From positions 186,001 to 250,000 of the forward strand of contig NZ_RQES01000001.1 of assembly GCF_004769405.1 (NCBI RefSeq): a stretch of 64,000 nt of DNA, written 5' to 3'. A program made the position numbers and the translations under genes. Below are positions 46,779-55,930 of this stretch, piece after piece. The notes beneath the pieces are model-generated. The model did no database searches. It saw only the letters and a program-made list of their open reading frames with translations, and had not been told where the DNA came from. The number at the start of each line of letters is the position of its first letter. The stretch's first letter is position 1. Source of the stretch: Leptospira selangorensis (lineage in GTDB: Bacteria > Spirochaetota > Leptospiria > Leptospirales > Leptospiraceae).

Positions 46779-47383
46779 TAAACGGATCTAAATACGGAAG
46801 ATAGAAAATCCCGATTATTTTTAGAAAAGAAATAGGGAGATTCTGCAAGTACTGAATTTTCAGTCTCGGAAAGATGGATTCTAAAAGATAATTTTTCCAA
46901 ACCTAAAAGTGAACGAAACCATCCTGATTTGTGGTGGATCTGTAAACCGGTTTGGTCCGGATTCCAACGAATTGTTTCTTTTCCTAAAAATCCCCATTTT
47001 GTAACTGCGAGTCTATTTTCTTCCGTAATGAAGGTCTGGAATAGGTTTTTTCGTAAAAACCGGACTAAATCTAAAAAGAAAGCAAATGCGATATAAGAGA
47101 TCACAAAAAGTGCAGTATAATCGTATAATCTTTTATCAGTTAATAGGGAAAGTTTTAGTACTTTAGTAATTTGTAGTAGTTCTACAAATTTGAAAATCCA
47201 AGTCGAAACTAAAGTTCTTAAAGGGAATAGATAAAATAAAAATACTCCGTAAACCAAGATTGTAAAGAAAGGAGGTATATAATTGATCCTTAATTTACTT
47301 TTTTTGATCCTGGAGGATCTGATTTCCGGTTCTGAGTTCTCCCAATTCCACCATACGGACTTGGATATATCGGATTTGTTCAT
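46778..47383 (-). CDS. Membrane protein of unknown function in the glycan island
   Basis: The frame is open to 47473, but that start would overlap the GT4 gene by 79 bases; ATG 47383 leaves an 11-base gap and is preferred (201 residues). Two or three hydrophobic segments lie in the N-terminal half (about 35-60, 85-110), and the C-terminal half (about 115-201) is soluble with an R-W-N-P-D-Q-T-G-L-Q-I-H-H-K-S-G-W pattern reminiscent of PH-like bacterial membrane domains, which is a guess. It is coupled by TAATG to the next gene. Confidence 0.55.
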
Positions 47384-47394
47384 ACTTTGAGGGC

Positions 47395-48522
47395 CTAGGA
47401 GTTTTTCTTTCTGGATTTCCAAAGTTCTACGAGTGAGTTTTCGACTAGTTTTGCAGTCGAATCCCAAGACCAATCGTTTCTACTCGGCTTTCTGCCATAG
47501 ATCCCTTTTTTACCGGTCAGGGAAAGTGCGTTTTTCCAAGCCTCTAAATTCTTAGGAGAAACGAAAGAATCGGTAAACTCATCTAAAACCTCGTGAAATA
47601 CGGGGATATCGGAAACGATACAAGGTTTGTTTTCTCGAATGGCTTCTAATAAAGGCAGACCAAAACCTTCGTGTAAAGAGGGGAAGATAAAATAAGAACA
47701 ATTTTTATAAAGCCAACCCAGCTTAGAATCATCCGGATTTTCTATAAAATACACTCCGTCCTTCTCCAATTCTCCTTCTTTTAAAAGAGAGGTGAGTCCT
47801 TCCGATTTCCAGCCTAGTCTTCCAGCAAGAACGAGAGGATAGGGGAAGTTCGGTTCTTCCTTTTTTAAGGAAAGATAAGCTTCTACTAGAGTGTTTAAAT
47901 TTTTTCTGGGTTCTAATGTCCCGACGGAGAATAAGAAATTTTTAGGTAAAGTTTTTTCCGGCGCGGAAACTGATCCAAAACCTTGGACTCCAGGATATAC
48001 TACTTCTAATTTCGGTTCTAATTCGGGTAAAAAGTTCAGGATATCATTCTTAGTATTCTGAGAAAGGCATAGAACCTTATCTGCTTTTTTTAAAGTGATA
48101 GGTGACATGATCTTATGCTGCCAGTAATTTGCAGTGGTCATTGTCTCAGGTGCGGATCTGAAATTTAGATCATGATAATTTACTAAAGTAGGAATTTTCA
48201 ATCCGAAAGCGGGAAGTAACTGTAAGGTTCCCCAAAACAGGTCTATCCTATGTTTTTTTACCAAAGAAGGTATGGTAAAATTTAGCCACAATACTCCAGG
48301 GAGTTTACTCGGAATAAAAGTAGGAGTAAGCCCTATCAGATGATTGAAAACAGGATGAATCGGTTTATTCGAATAGAGATAATATTCTAAAGGAGAATCT
48401 GGACGCAAAAGTCTTTCTAAAACTTCCGCAAGGTATCTGGAATTTCCTGTGATCCCATAAGACAAGGGCCTTGCATCTACAGCGACTCTTGGTTTGTATT
48501 TTAAATTTTCCTTTTTTAGCAT
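47395..48522 (-). CDS. GT4-family (GT-B fold) glycosyltransferase
   Basis: A retaining, nucleotide-sugar-dependent glycosyltransferase of about 375 residues. The GT4 C-terminal hallmarks are clear: F-S-V-G-T-L-E-P-R-K-N-L-N near residue 205 and F-P-S-L-H-E-G-F-G-L-P-L-L-E-A near 290 (E-x7-E). The first part holds Y-H-D-L-N-F near 130. A TTG at 48531 is possible, but ATG 48522 is preferred. It would add a hexose to a lipid-linked glycan at the cytoplasmic face. It lies 14 bases after the GT87 gene. Confidence 0.9.
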   Translation of the reverse strand: MLKKENLKYKPRVAVDARPLSYGITGNSRYLAEVLERLLRPDSPLEYYLYSNKPIHPVFNHLIGLTPTFIPSKLPGVLWLNFTIPSLVKKHRIDLFWGTLQLLPAFGLKIPTLVNYHDLNFRSAPETMTTANYWQHKIMSPITLKKADKVLCLSQNTKNDILNFLPELEPKLEVVYPGVQGFGSVSAPEKTLPKNFLFSVGTLEPRKNLNTLVEAYLSLKKEEPNFPYPLVLAGRLGWKSEGLTSLLKEGELEKDGVYFIENPDDSKLGWLYKNCSYFIFPSLHEGFGLPLLEAIRENKPCIVSDIPVFHEVLDEFTDSFVSPKNLEAWKNALSLTGKKGIYGRKPSRNDWSWDSTAKLVENSLVELWKSRKKNS

Positions 48523-48536
48523 ATTGTTCAAAACAA

Positions 48537-49847
48537 CTAACTAGTTCTATCCGAATAGAAAGTGCATACATATTGTATTAAAGAAGTATATAATAAGAAA
48601 GAGAACATCAGAATTACTTCTTCCGCGATATTCCCGATAAAACTTCTGTTTAAGAGTAATACTAATATGGAAATGGAGATAAAGATCGTTGCAGATCTAT
48701 ATTCTATTAGTTTTGATTTCCATTTTTCCCAATTAAGCAGTGGTTGTCCTTGTTTCGGCCAAAGTTTGGAGAGAATAAATGCTGTCGGGAATAATAAGAA
48801 TACGAATGCGTGTATCCAGGAGATTCCGCTAAAAATTACGGAAAAGAAAAATAGCCCGGATAGAACAAACCCTTCGGAAGCGCCTTTATACACTCTATAT
48901 AAATAAGGACCTGCAATTCCTAAACTTAAAATCCCGGAGATGATCTTAACCTGATTTACAGTTAGAGTTGTAAACGGCATTCCGAACCTTGCCTGATTTA
49001 ACAAATCAGAATATGCCAAAAAGTATTTAGCTAGGGTGGAATTCAAACTTTGATTATTCTTCCAAGCACGTAAGGCAGGAGACTTTAGATATTTATCTAA
49101 AACCAAATCGTACCAGGTTTGGTTCATCTTCCAGGTGAACTCCGGGTTGTATAATGCCGGTAGCGCAATCCAACCTAAAGCAAAGATAATCGTATAAACG
49201 ATCACCATCGGTCTTTTTTTGTATAAGAAATAGAATAAGAAAGCGGCAGGTGTGATCTTGATCACGATTGCGAGAGCTAAAACAAGTCCAGATAACCAAT
49301 CTTTTTGTACTGAAACAGAAACTAAGATCAAGAATAAGAGCAAGAACCCGACTTGATTATTGTTTTGATGATTTTCTACAAATCTGAGAGATAAAAGTAA
49401 AACTGCGGATAAGAATAGAAATGATTTCTCTCTTCCCAAAAGTTTTCCGATCAACAAGAGACTTAAGATCAGAGCTATAAAATTGACGGTGAAAAATATC
49501 CCGGAGGCCACTCCAAAAGGAAGACCTGAAATTGGGATGAGCAAGAATGCAAAAGTTGGCGGATAAATATAAGAGCCTACATTCTCTATTTTCGCTTTGA
49601 CCCTAAAGAATACTTCAGGATCGAATATTTGGTCTATTTTTAATTTGCCGCTTTCAAATTCTTTGACCACTTCGGACAAAGCGTCCAGACTATATAAGTC
49701 CTTGCCTTGTTTAAAATTGCGGGAGGCTTCATAATAGTCCGAAAAATCGGAAGATTGGTCCGTGCGACTGAACCCGTTTGCGTAAAGAAAAGCTAAGAAT
49801 AGAAGGAATGCTAAAACAGGGCCGGATTTTTTGAGGTCGATCCGCAT
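48537..49847 (-). CDS. GT87/DUF2029-family polyprenol-phosphate-sugar glycosyltransferase
   Basis: A 436-residue polytopic membrane protein of the GT-C fold. The first loop has S-S-D-F-S-D-Y-Y-E-A-S near residue 33 (acidic motif), then Y-I-Y-P-P-T-F-A-F-L near 95, which is the DUF2029/GT87 pattern as in PimE-like mannosyltransferases. About ten helices follow. It is the first gene of the minus-strand island and likely works at the periplasmic face with a polyprenyl-phosphate sugar. Confidence 0.82.
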   Translation of the reverse strand: MRIDLKKSGPVLAFLLFLAFLYANGFSRTDQSSDFSDYYEASRNFKQGKDLYSLDALSEVVKEFESGKLKIDQIFDPEVFFRVKAKIENVGSYIYPPTFAFLLIPISGLPFGVASGIFFTVNFIALILSLLLIGKLLGREKSFLFLSAVLLLSLRFVENHQNNNQVGFLLLFLILVSVSVQKDWLSGLVLALAIVIKITPAAFLFYFLYKKRPMVIVYTIIFALGWIALPALYNPEFTWKMNQTWYDLVLDKYLKSPALRAWKNNQSLNSTLAKYFLAYSDLLNQARFGMPFTTLTVNQVKIISGILSLGIAGPYLYRVYKGASEGFVLSGLFFFSVIFSGISWIHAFVFLLFPTAFILSKLWPKQGQPLLNWEKWKSKLIEYRSATIFISISILVLLLNRSFIGNIAEEVILMFSFLLYTSLIQYVCTFYSDRTS

Positions 49848-49931
49848 TCAGGTACTCTTTTCTGTCCGCCCGAAAAAGCCAAGAAATTAAAAATCGATTC
49901 CCGAATTCTTCGGATCGGATTCATTGGAAGA

Positions 49932-50987
49932 ATGGAATTCCAAGATCTGTCCGATTTTGATTTCGAACTTCCCGAAGACCAGATCGCAAAATTCCCCGCG
50001 GCTAAAAGAGATAAGAGTAGACTGCTAGTTATAGGAAGGACCCAAAACTTCTTAAAAGAAGAAGTAGAGTTTTCAAAGATACTCGGCTATCTCAAAGAAG
50101 GAGATGTACTAGTCGCAAATGCAACCAGGGTCTCTAAACGAAGAGTGTTCTTAATTACTAAAACAGGAAGAAGACATGAGTCAATGTTTCTGTCCGAAAC
50201 CGAACCTGGGGTTTGGAAAACACTTACTCGAAATTCTAAAAAGCTAAAGGTCGGAGATAAGGTCACTGACGAGGCAACCGGAAAATTTCATTTCTCAGTT
50301 GGACGAAAAGAAGAAGAATTTATTATCTTTCGAGCGGAAACTCTTCTCGACGAAAATTCATTCGAAATAATAGGCCGCACCCCAATTCCTCCTTATTTCA
50401 AAAGAGAAAGTACATCCGAAGATGATGTTCGCTACCAAACTGTGTATTCCAAAAACTTAGGTTCGGTTGCAGCTCCTACGGCTGGTTTACATTTTACTCC
50501 GGAACTATTAGAAGAACTGAAAAATCGAAATATAGAATTCCTAAAACTAGAATTGAAAGTTGGTTATGGAACTTTCCAGTCCTTGAACGAAGATCATTTC
50601 GCGAATAAAAAATTACACGAAGAAGAATTCGAACTTCCCCTCGAAACTAAAAACGTTTTGGATTCGGCTAAGAAGGACGGTAGGAGGATTATTTCTGTAG
50701 GCACTACGACTCTTAGAGCCTTGGAATCCGCTTATGACCCGAACACGAAAACTTTCAGATCAGGAGAAGGAAAAACGAGACTATTTTTACAACCGGAAGA
50801 TTCTATTCTAAGCTGCGAAGGACTGATCACTAATTTTCATCTTCCTCAAAGTAGCTTACTTTTATTAGTAAGCGCGTTTGCAGAAAAAGAAAAAATACTG
50901 AAGGCCTATAAATTCGCCATAGAGCAAAATTTTCGTTTCTTTTCCTACGGAGATTCCATGCTGATTTTGGATCCTGAAAAAATCTGA
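49932..50987 (+). CDS. queA: S-adenosylmethionine:tRNA ribosyltransferase-isomerase
   Basis: Adds the cyclopentenediol part of queuosine to 7-aminomethyl-7-deazaguanine at tRNA position 34, using SAM as ribosyl donor. The 351-residue length is standard. Family blocks: opening D-F-D-F-E-L-P-E-D-Q-I-A, G-R-T-P-I-P-P-Y near residue 150, Y-Q-T-V-Y-S-K near 170, A-A-P-T-A-G-L-H-F-T near 182, and V-G-T-T-T-L-R-A-L-E near 257. It is divergent from the glycan island and followed 15 bases later by the Lon-like gene. Confidence 0.96.
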   Translation: MEFQDLSDFDFELPEDQIAKFPAAKRDKSRLLVIGRTQNFLKEEVEFSKILGYLKEGDVLVANATRVSKRRVFLITKTGRRHESMFLSETEPGVWKTLTRNSKKLKVGDKVTDEATGKFHFSVGRKEEEFIIFRAETLLDENSFEIIGRTPIPPYFKRESTSEDDVRYQTVYSKNLGSVAAPTAGLHFTPELLEELKNRNIEFLKLELKVGYGTFQSLNEDHFANKKLHEEEFELPLETKNVLDSAKKDGRRIISVGTTTLRALESAYDPNTKTFRSGEGKTRLFLQPEDSILSCEGLITNFHLPQSSLLLLVSAFAEKEKILKAYKFAIEQNFRFFSYGDSMLILDPEKI

Positions 50988-51002
50988 TCCTTACTTATTT
51001 AA

Positions 51003-52658
51003 TTGAGGAATTCTAAGCCGAAACGGAAAATGGGAAAGGTGTTAAGAAAGGTTCTTCCTGGGCAAACTGAAATCAGATTTAAAGCGGCAAAGCCGGCCAA
51101 ATTGAACGGACTGCCTGACTTTTTAGTATTTCATAAGGAAGAGGTGAGAACGTTCCGCCAAGCTTTGGGGAACCCGGGACTCTTCCGACATATTCTAATC
51201 ACCGGTCCGGAAATAGAAGCAAACCTTCTACAATTCGGACAATATCTGGAAGAGATCGTAAAAGACCAACCTGTAGTTGCAGAACCAAATCCCACTTTAT
51301 TATCCCTTGCGGGTTTTCCTTTTGAAAACAAGTATAGACCTGGAAAAATTTCGGAAGCAAACGGCGGATTATTACTTCTTCCTATCAAACCATTTGTAGA
51401 AGACCCGGATCTTTATTATTTTCTGAAAGGTGTACTTCTAACCGGTAAGATAGATTTTCTATCTCTTCCGGAAGGATCCGATTCTACCAATATCAATCGA
51501 TTTCATCCAAGTATAGATTCCAGATTCAGACTTATTTTAGTGGGAGAAGAAACGGAAGTGGATTCTATCTCTCAGATAGACGCTGACTTTTACGGAAGTT
51601 TTGATTTTAAGATCCATATGCCCTATGAGATCAGTTTAGAAAAATCTTGGCTTCCGGTTTTTTCAGGACTGCTAAAGTCTTGGGAGAAGCCTGGGTATCC
51701 TCCTTTGGACCAAGCAGCTTTGGATTCACTTCTGGAACTTGCGCTTAGATGGAATGATAGCCAGACCAGACTTTCTTTACATCTTTCGGAACTTCGTTCT
51801 TTCGTGAGAGAAGTATTAGCATTTAATAATAAAGGTAAGAAGTCAGTGGGAAGGGCAGAGATAGAAGCAGGTCCTTCACTTATCCAAAAAAGAACAGCCA
51901 TCCACAAAAGAAAATATATAGAGAATATCAAAGAAGGCCTTATCTCTGTTCCACTCAAAGGAAAAAAGACAGGGCGGATCAACGGGCTTTCCGTAATTTT
52001 ATTACAATCATCTCTTTTGGATTTCGGACAGGTGAACCAAGTATCTGCCAGGGTTTCCTTGGGTTCAGGAAATCTGATCAATATAGAAAGAGAAGTAAAT
52101 CTTTCAGGAAGTCTTCACGATAAGGGAGTATTCATACTTCAGTCCTATATTAAAGGAATGTTTTCTCATACCCAATCCTTCGGTTTGGATGCTTCTATTT
52201 TATTTGAGCAAAATAGTTCTCCGATTGATGGGGATTCGGCAAGTTGTGCGGAACTTTTGGCACTTCTTTCTGCACTTTCCGGTTTAGAGATACCTTGTAA
52301 TATTGCAGTGACCGGTGCTCTTTCCCAGTACGGGGATATTCTTCCAGTCGGTTCAGTGAATACCAAGATCCAGGCCTGGTTTGATGTGATCCGGCTCACT
52401 GGTTCTACTCGCGAAAAATACAAAATTTATATTCCTAAGGATAATATGAGGGACCTGAATCTTCCACGCGAGATCCGGGAAAGTATGAAAAAGGGGAATT
52501 TTCAAATATTCTCCTGCTCACATGTAGAAGATCTTATCCCGGATATTTTCGGGATTCCAGCCGGTAGGATCTCCAAATCCGGAAAATACCCTAACGGCTC
52601 ACTTTTCAGGATTATCGAAGAGAGAATCGATCGCAAACGTGACGGAGAGGAAGCTTAG
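51003..52658 (+). CDS. Lon-like S16 protease with a degenerate ATPase region
   Basis: A 551-residue protein. The C-terminal part (about 320-545) is a Lon proteolytic domain with the Ser/Lys dyad: G-D-S-A-S-C-A-E near residue 412 and V-N-T-K-I-Q near 458. The first 300 residues keep echoes of the LonB/RadA ATPase, such as [12 protein letters not shown] near 118, but no Walker A G-x-x-G-x-G-K-S/T is visible. It may cleave unfolded protein without ATP. TTG 51003 has no clear ribosome site, and ATG 51030 is an alternative. It follows queA closely. Confidence 0.8.
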   Translation: MRNSKPKRKMGKVLRKVLPGQTEIRFKAAKPAKLNGLPDFLVFHKEEVRTFRQALGNPGLFRHILITGPEIEANLLQFGQYLEEIVKDQPVVAEPNPTLLSLAGFPFENKYRPGKISEANGGLLLLPIKPFVEDPDLYYFLKGVLLTGKIDFLSLPEGSDSTNINRFHPSIDSRFRLILVGEETEVDSISQIDADFYGSFDFKIHMPYEISLEKSWLPVFSGLLKSWEKPGYPPLDQAALDSLLELALRWNDSQTRLSLHLSELRSFVREVLAFNNKGKKSVGRAEIEAGPSLIQKRTAIHKRKYIENIKEGLISVPLKGKKTGRINGLSVILLQSSLLDFGQVNQVSARVSLGSGNLINIEREVNLSGSLHDKGVFILQSYIKGMFSHTQSFGLDASILFEQNSSPIDGDSASCAELLALLSALSGLEIPCNIAVTGALSQYGDILPVGSVNTKIQAWFDVIRLTGSTREKYKIYIPKDNMRDLNLPREIRESMKKGNFQIFSCSHVEDLIPDIFGIPAGRISKSGKYPNGSLFRIIEERIDRKRDGEEA

Positions 52659-52740
52659 GCCGACAGCCGGGCTGCTCCGGGTTCGCTATTCGCTCATCCG
52701 GTCTTCGCCCGGACTAAAGCCCTTCGCATCCCTGTCGGGT
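52659..52740. repeat. GC-rich structured intergenic element
   Basis: Directly after the Lon-like stop, the sequence becomes visibly GC-rich. Its ends pair (CCGACAG at 52660-52666 with CTGTCGG at 52732-52738), and inside, TCCGG (52697) pairs with CCGGA (52709) around a 7-base loop. No frame of its own is convincing. It looks like a dispersed intergenic repeat or a structured RNA segment, and no T-run follows. Confidence 0.45.
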
Positions 52741-52789
52741 CAGAATTTCCCGAAATTTCTCAGATTTCCTCTAATCAGTCTCCCCCGAA

Positions 52790-53044
52790 ATGACCGATAC
52801 TTTATATACAGTCATGGAACGTCGGGCAAATATCAATATTGAGTCTTCCTTACTGGTAACCTTGGTTGCGAGTATGGGATTCTTAGTCAGTTTGGGAATC
52901 GCCCCAGTCAGGACCGGAGGCTTTTTAAGCGAAGAACCGGTCTTAAGAGAACTGATCCCCGACCAATTTACTTGGGAACCAAGCTCGGAACAAATCCGAG
53001 ATCTGCCAGAGAGAGTAGGAGAAACCGGACCCAGCCTGGTTTAA
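52790..53044 (+). CDS. Small single-helix membrane protein, hypothetical
   Basis: An 84-residue frame with one hydrophobic segment (about 20-42: L-L-V-T-L-V-A-S-M-G-F-L-V-S-L-G-I) and an acidic, Glu/Pro-containing tail. An in-frame ATG at 52814 would give a 76-residue form starting just before the helix. No ribosome site is strong at either start. It lies between the GC-rich element and ybaB. It may be real, based on its neat helix and stop 56 bases before ybaB, but it matches nothing I recognise. Confidence 0.45.
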   Translation: MTDTLYTVMERRANINIESSLLVTLVASMGFLVSLGIAPVRTGGFLSEEPVLRELIPDQFTWEPSSEQIRDLPERVGETGPSLV

Positions 53045-53100
53045 TTTCTTGCTCCGCTTCCCGGTCTGAAAATCCTATCAAGAAAGACCGGGAGTGTTCG

Positions 53101-53409
53101 ATGTTCGGCAAAAGTTTAGATAATCTAAAACAAATGAACCAGATGCGGGTTCGTATGAAAAAATTGGAGAAGGAACTGGAGGCTTTAACCTTCGAGGGAA
53201 AATCCAAGAACGAATTAGTGGTCTGCATTACCGACGGTAAACAAACCGTCCAAGAGATCCGTATCGAAGATTCTTTGCTTGCTAAAAATGATAAAAAACT
53301 ACTTCAAAAAAGTATAAAGCAGGCAGTGAACCAATCTATGGAAGCTGCTCAGAAAGTTGCAGAAGAAAGAATGGGAGAATTCAAATCTCTCCTTTCCGGA
53401 ATGCCTTAA
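53101..53409 (+). CDS. YbaB/EbfC-family nucleoid-associated protein
   Basis: A 102-residue DNA-binding protein that forms tweezer-like dimers. The frame runs upstream to 52972, but ATG 53101 has GGGAG 6 bases before it and begins at the standard family start M-F-G-K-S-L-D-N-L. The body is N-terminal helix (about 5-30), beta sheet with V-C-I-T-D-G-K-Q-T-V-Q-E-I-R-I, and C-terminal helix to M-P. The usual dnaX-ybaB-recR context is missing. It converges on the M30-like gene with no spacer. Confidence 0.88.
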   Translation: MFGKSLDNLKQMNQMRVRMKKLEKELEALTFEGKSKNELVVCITDGKQTVQEIRIEDSLLAKNDKKLLQKSIKQAVNQSMEAAQKVAEERMGEFKSLLSGMP

Positions 53410-55032
53410 TTACGGGCCTTTATATTCGCTAAAAATTTTCTGTTTCGTCCGACTCCGAGAGAGTTTAAAGAACTCATGAGGACAAATCGGACGAGAATCA
53501 GTAGATTCAGGAAGAACGATCGCTTCTTCTCCACCTTCGTCGTCATTTTCAGCAATTCCTAAAGAAACAGAAATATCTCCCGTCCTTTTCATTTCGGTAT
53601 TGATCTGCAGAGAATATAAGCTTCCGTCTATATTCTTTTTTAATAATACTAATCTTCCGATCGCATTTGTATTAGAACGATCCGTTTTTACGAATTGGAT
53701 CTGTCCCGGATTTAATTCTCCTAATGGAGTGATCTCAGGTATTCTGAGTGGATCGTATAATTTTCTGAGAACATCCCCGTCGGTTCCCGCAGCAGGGAAT
53801 GGGAAAGATTGGATCGTTTTAGTGATATCTTGTAAGAACCCGGAAGCACCGTTCGTATCCGTTCCGGATTGTGCAAACTCCGGAGAAACATCTCCTAAGG
53901 ATTGCCATAAGAATGCAGGATAAATTTTCATGAAGATAGCAGAGCCATCTGTTCCAAGAGCATTTTTGACTTCTTGAGAAGAATTTAGATAATTATCCGA
54001 GTTTGTTTTGAATAGATGGAATAATCCGGTTGCATCAGAAGCTCTATAACCCTTAGGGCCTTGGACTCCGGTTCTAAAAAATGAATTTCTGGAAACAGTA
54101 TCACTTCCTGAAATCATATATAAATATTTCATAAAGGAATATGCAAATGCATAATCTACTAGTGAGTTAAATTTAGAACTTCCAAATATACTATTTCCGT
54201 TCACACCTCTTGAGCAGGAGCTTGAATTCCTACCTCTATAACAATTGATCCTGTTAATTTGAGGAGAATAACCCGCGATATCCGCCGCTACTTCGCTTGT
54301 ACCTTCGTTGATCCAAGCCTCGTCCCTTCCTCCACCTTGGCTCATGATCCTGGCTTCATATTGGAATCGGATCAAATGTTGGTATTCGTGGGCCAGTGTT
54401 GCTAAGAATGTATCCGGTTTTCCTTGGGTAAGGTCCGAGTTACGGACTGTAACTAATTCCACCCCGTCCATATATACTATATTCGAATAATTAGAGCGGA
54501 CAGCATAACTGGAACTATCGGGAAAATAATCTACTGGATCGAAAAATCCTGCCACAAAAGAAGAACCCGTACTGCTTCCATCATGTATATCCGATACGAT
54601 GACTGCAACTTTTCCATCTCCGTCAAGATCATCTGAAAATCCGAATGCTTCACCCAACCTAGGATAAATTTTGGAATCGAATTCTTGGGAGATATATTGG
54701 TAATCTAAAGCGGATTCTAAACCGCTAGTCGTGTAGATATTAACGTGAGAACCCGAAGCTACCTTAGTAGTTTGCACACAATTGGAGCTGTTTGTTACAA
54801 GATTACGGATCCAGAATGTATTATTGCCGCCGCAGGAACTAGATACTTTAGCTAGTGAAAGTAGATCGTTTAAGTTAGGTTCCGTTTTATCTTGTGTGCC
54901 GAGCGCGTCATTACTGACTATACAGTCAGAAAGTAAGAATATCAAACAAACAGAAAGTACAAACGTATATAAAGATCTGCCTATTGGCATACAAAGGGAC
55001 TTCCAAAAACCGTCTCCGGTCGAAACCTTCAT
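53410..55032 (-). CDS. M30-like zinc metalloprotease lipoprotein
   Basis: A 540-residue predicted lipoprotein with an H-E-Y-Q-H zinc site (215-219) and a third ligand Glu243 in W-I-N-E-G-T-S-E, the gluzincin layout of M30 hyicolysin-like peptidases. The lipobox L-L-S-D-C puts the lipid on Cys37. ATG 55032 has AGGAAAG upstream; ATG 54990 with GGAAG is an alternative that gives a 22-residue signal peptide of more usual length. A calcium-like D-D-L-D-G-D-G lies near 134. It is expected on the outer membrane. Substrate unknown. Its promoter region is shared with the divergent lipoprotein gene. Confidence 0.78.
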   Translation of the reverse strand: MKVSTGDGFWKSLCMPIGRSLYTFVLSVCLIFLLSDCIVSNDALGTQDKTEPNLNDLLSLAKVSSSCGGNNTFWIRNLVTNSSNCVQTTKVASGSHVNIYTTSGLESALDYQYISQEFDSKIYPRLGEAFGFSDDLDGDGKVAVIVSDIHDGSSTGSSFVAGFFDPVDYFPDSSSYAVRSNYSNIVYMDGVELVTVRNSDLTQGKPDTFLATLAHEYQHLIRFQYEARIMSQGGGRDEAWINEGTSEVAADIAGYSPQINRINCYRGRNSSSCSRGVNGNSIFGSSKFNSLVDYAFAYSFMKYLYMISGSDTVSRNSFFRTGVQGPKGYRASDATGLFHLFKTNSDNYLNSSQEVKNALGTDGSAIFMKIYPAFLWQSLGDVSPEFAQSGTDTNGASGFLQDITKTIQSFPFPAAGTDGDVLRKLYDPLRIPEITPLGELNPGQIQFVKTDRSNTNAIGRLVLLKKNIDGSLYSLQINTEMKRTGDISVSLGIAENDDEGGEEAIVLPESTDSRPICPHEFFKLSRSRTKQKIFSEYKGP

Positions 55033-55125
55033 GATCTTTCCTGCCGAAAAAGGAAACTAGCTTTACGCCTTGATCCTTTTTGTTAAGGTCAATAATTATT
55101 CAGGGTCGAATGGGAGCAAGGATCA

Positions 55126-55911
55126 TTGACTAAAAAGGTTCCGAAGATTTGGAAATTTTTTTCCAAAAAATTCCAATATATCGTAATTATTTCGTTAGGA
55201 TATAATTGCGGATTTCGTCCTTCTCCCTTACAAAAAGATCCGATCCCAGGTCCACAAATTCCTGCATTCGATTCCGTTCCGAATAGCGGAGAATATTTTT
55301 CCGAGATCAAAAAAATCCCAACCGGGTTTTATATCCGACAGGTTTATCTAAATCATTCCAACAAAAAAGAAATGTTGATCAGTCAACTAACAGTAAGTGA
55401 ATCTAAAAATTGGGAAGAAACAAGGTTTGAAGGAAAACTAGATCTAGACGAGTCAGGAAAATTTTTCAGATTTCGCCCCAGACTTTGTAGGATGTTCACA
55501 AGTAAAAATCCCGGAGATCGTTGGACTTTGACGAGAGCCTATGAATGTGATCATTTCGAATTTCTAATATGGAAATCAGGTCCGGAAGATATTCGTTTAA
55601 CTCCGGGTCCTGAAGGAGAAGAAGAGGGGATCCTTCTTAAAAAATCCAAATCTTCCAGTATTTCTCAAATTTCTGCGATCATACTTAAAACAGATTCTAA
55701 TATCACGAGTATTTGGGGGATCCGTCTTTCCAGGGTGAGAAAGGGCGCCAAGGCTATATTAGAAAAACAAGATGGAAGAAAAACGGAGCTGAATACTCTG
55801 AAAACTGTGGAGACCACCGGAGAGGTCAAAACCGAAAGGTCCAGTCATGCGGAACCGGGAGACATGATCTTATATACGAATCCCGGAGAAGCAAGGCCTC
55901 TGGCCCTATAG
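55126..55911 (+). CDS. Predicted lipoprotein of unknown function
   Basis: A 261-residue protein starting at TTG 55126 with GGGAG and AAGGA upstream. The signal peptide ends in L-G-Y-N-C (Cys28), a relaxed spirochete lipobox like that of the LruC-domain protein. The N-terminal region of the peptide is long and Lys-rich. The mature part is beta-strand-like with no family recognised. It is divergent from the metalloprotease and followed by an inverted repeat. Confidence 0.6.
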   Translation: MTKKVPKIWKFFSKKFQYIVIISLGYNCGFRPSPLQKDPIPGPQIPAFDSVPNSGEYFSEIKKIPTGFYIRQVYLNHSNKKEMLISQLTVSESKNWEETRFEGKLDLDESGKFFRFRPRLCRMFTSKNPGDRWTLTRAYECDHFEFLIWKSGPEDIRLTPGPEGEEEGILLKKSKSSSISQISAIILKTDSNITSIWGIRLSRVRKGAKAILEKQDGRKTELNTLKTVETTGEVKTERSSHAEPGDMILYTNPGEARPLAL

Positions 55912-55929
55912 TCCGCCATGCGACTATAG
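55906..55929. terminator. Inverted repeat between convergent lipoprotein genes
   Basis: CTATAGTC and GACTATAG form an 8-bp perfect stem with an 8-base loop that overlaps the end of the 55126 gene and reaches the stop of the LRR gene. There is no strong T-run. A shared bidirectional terminator is plausible. Confidence 0.4.
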
Positions 55930-55930
55930 A

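Noticed and set aside
47384..47473. Longer N-terminus for the membrane protein ending at 46778
   Set aside because: It would overlap the GT4 gene by 79 bases; the ATG at 47383 leaves a normal 11-base gap.
52972..53100. N-terminal extension of the YbaB frame
   Set aside because: ATG 53101 has a GGGAG site and matches the standard family start; the extension overlaps the small membrane protein frame.
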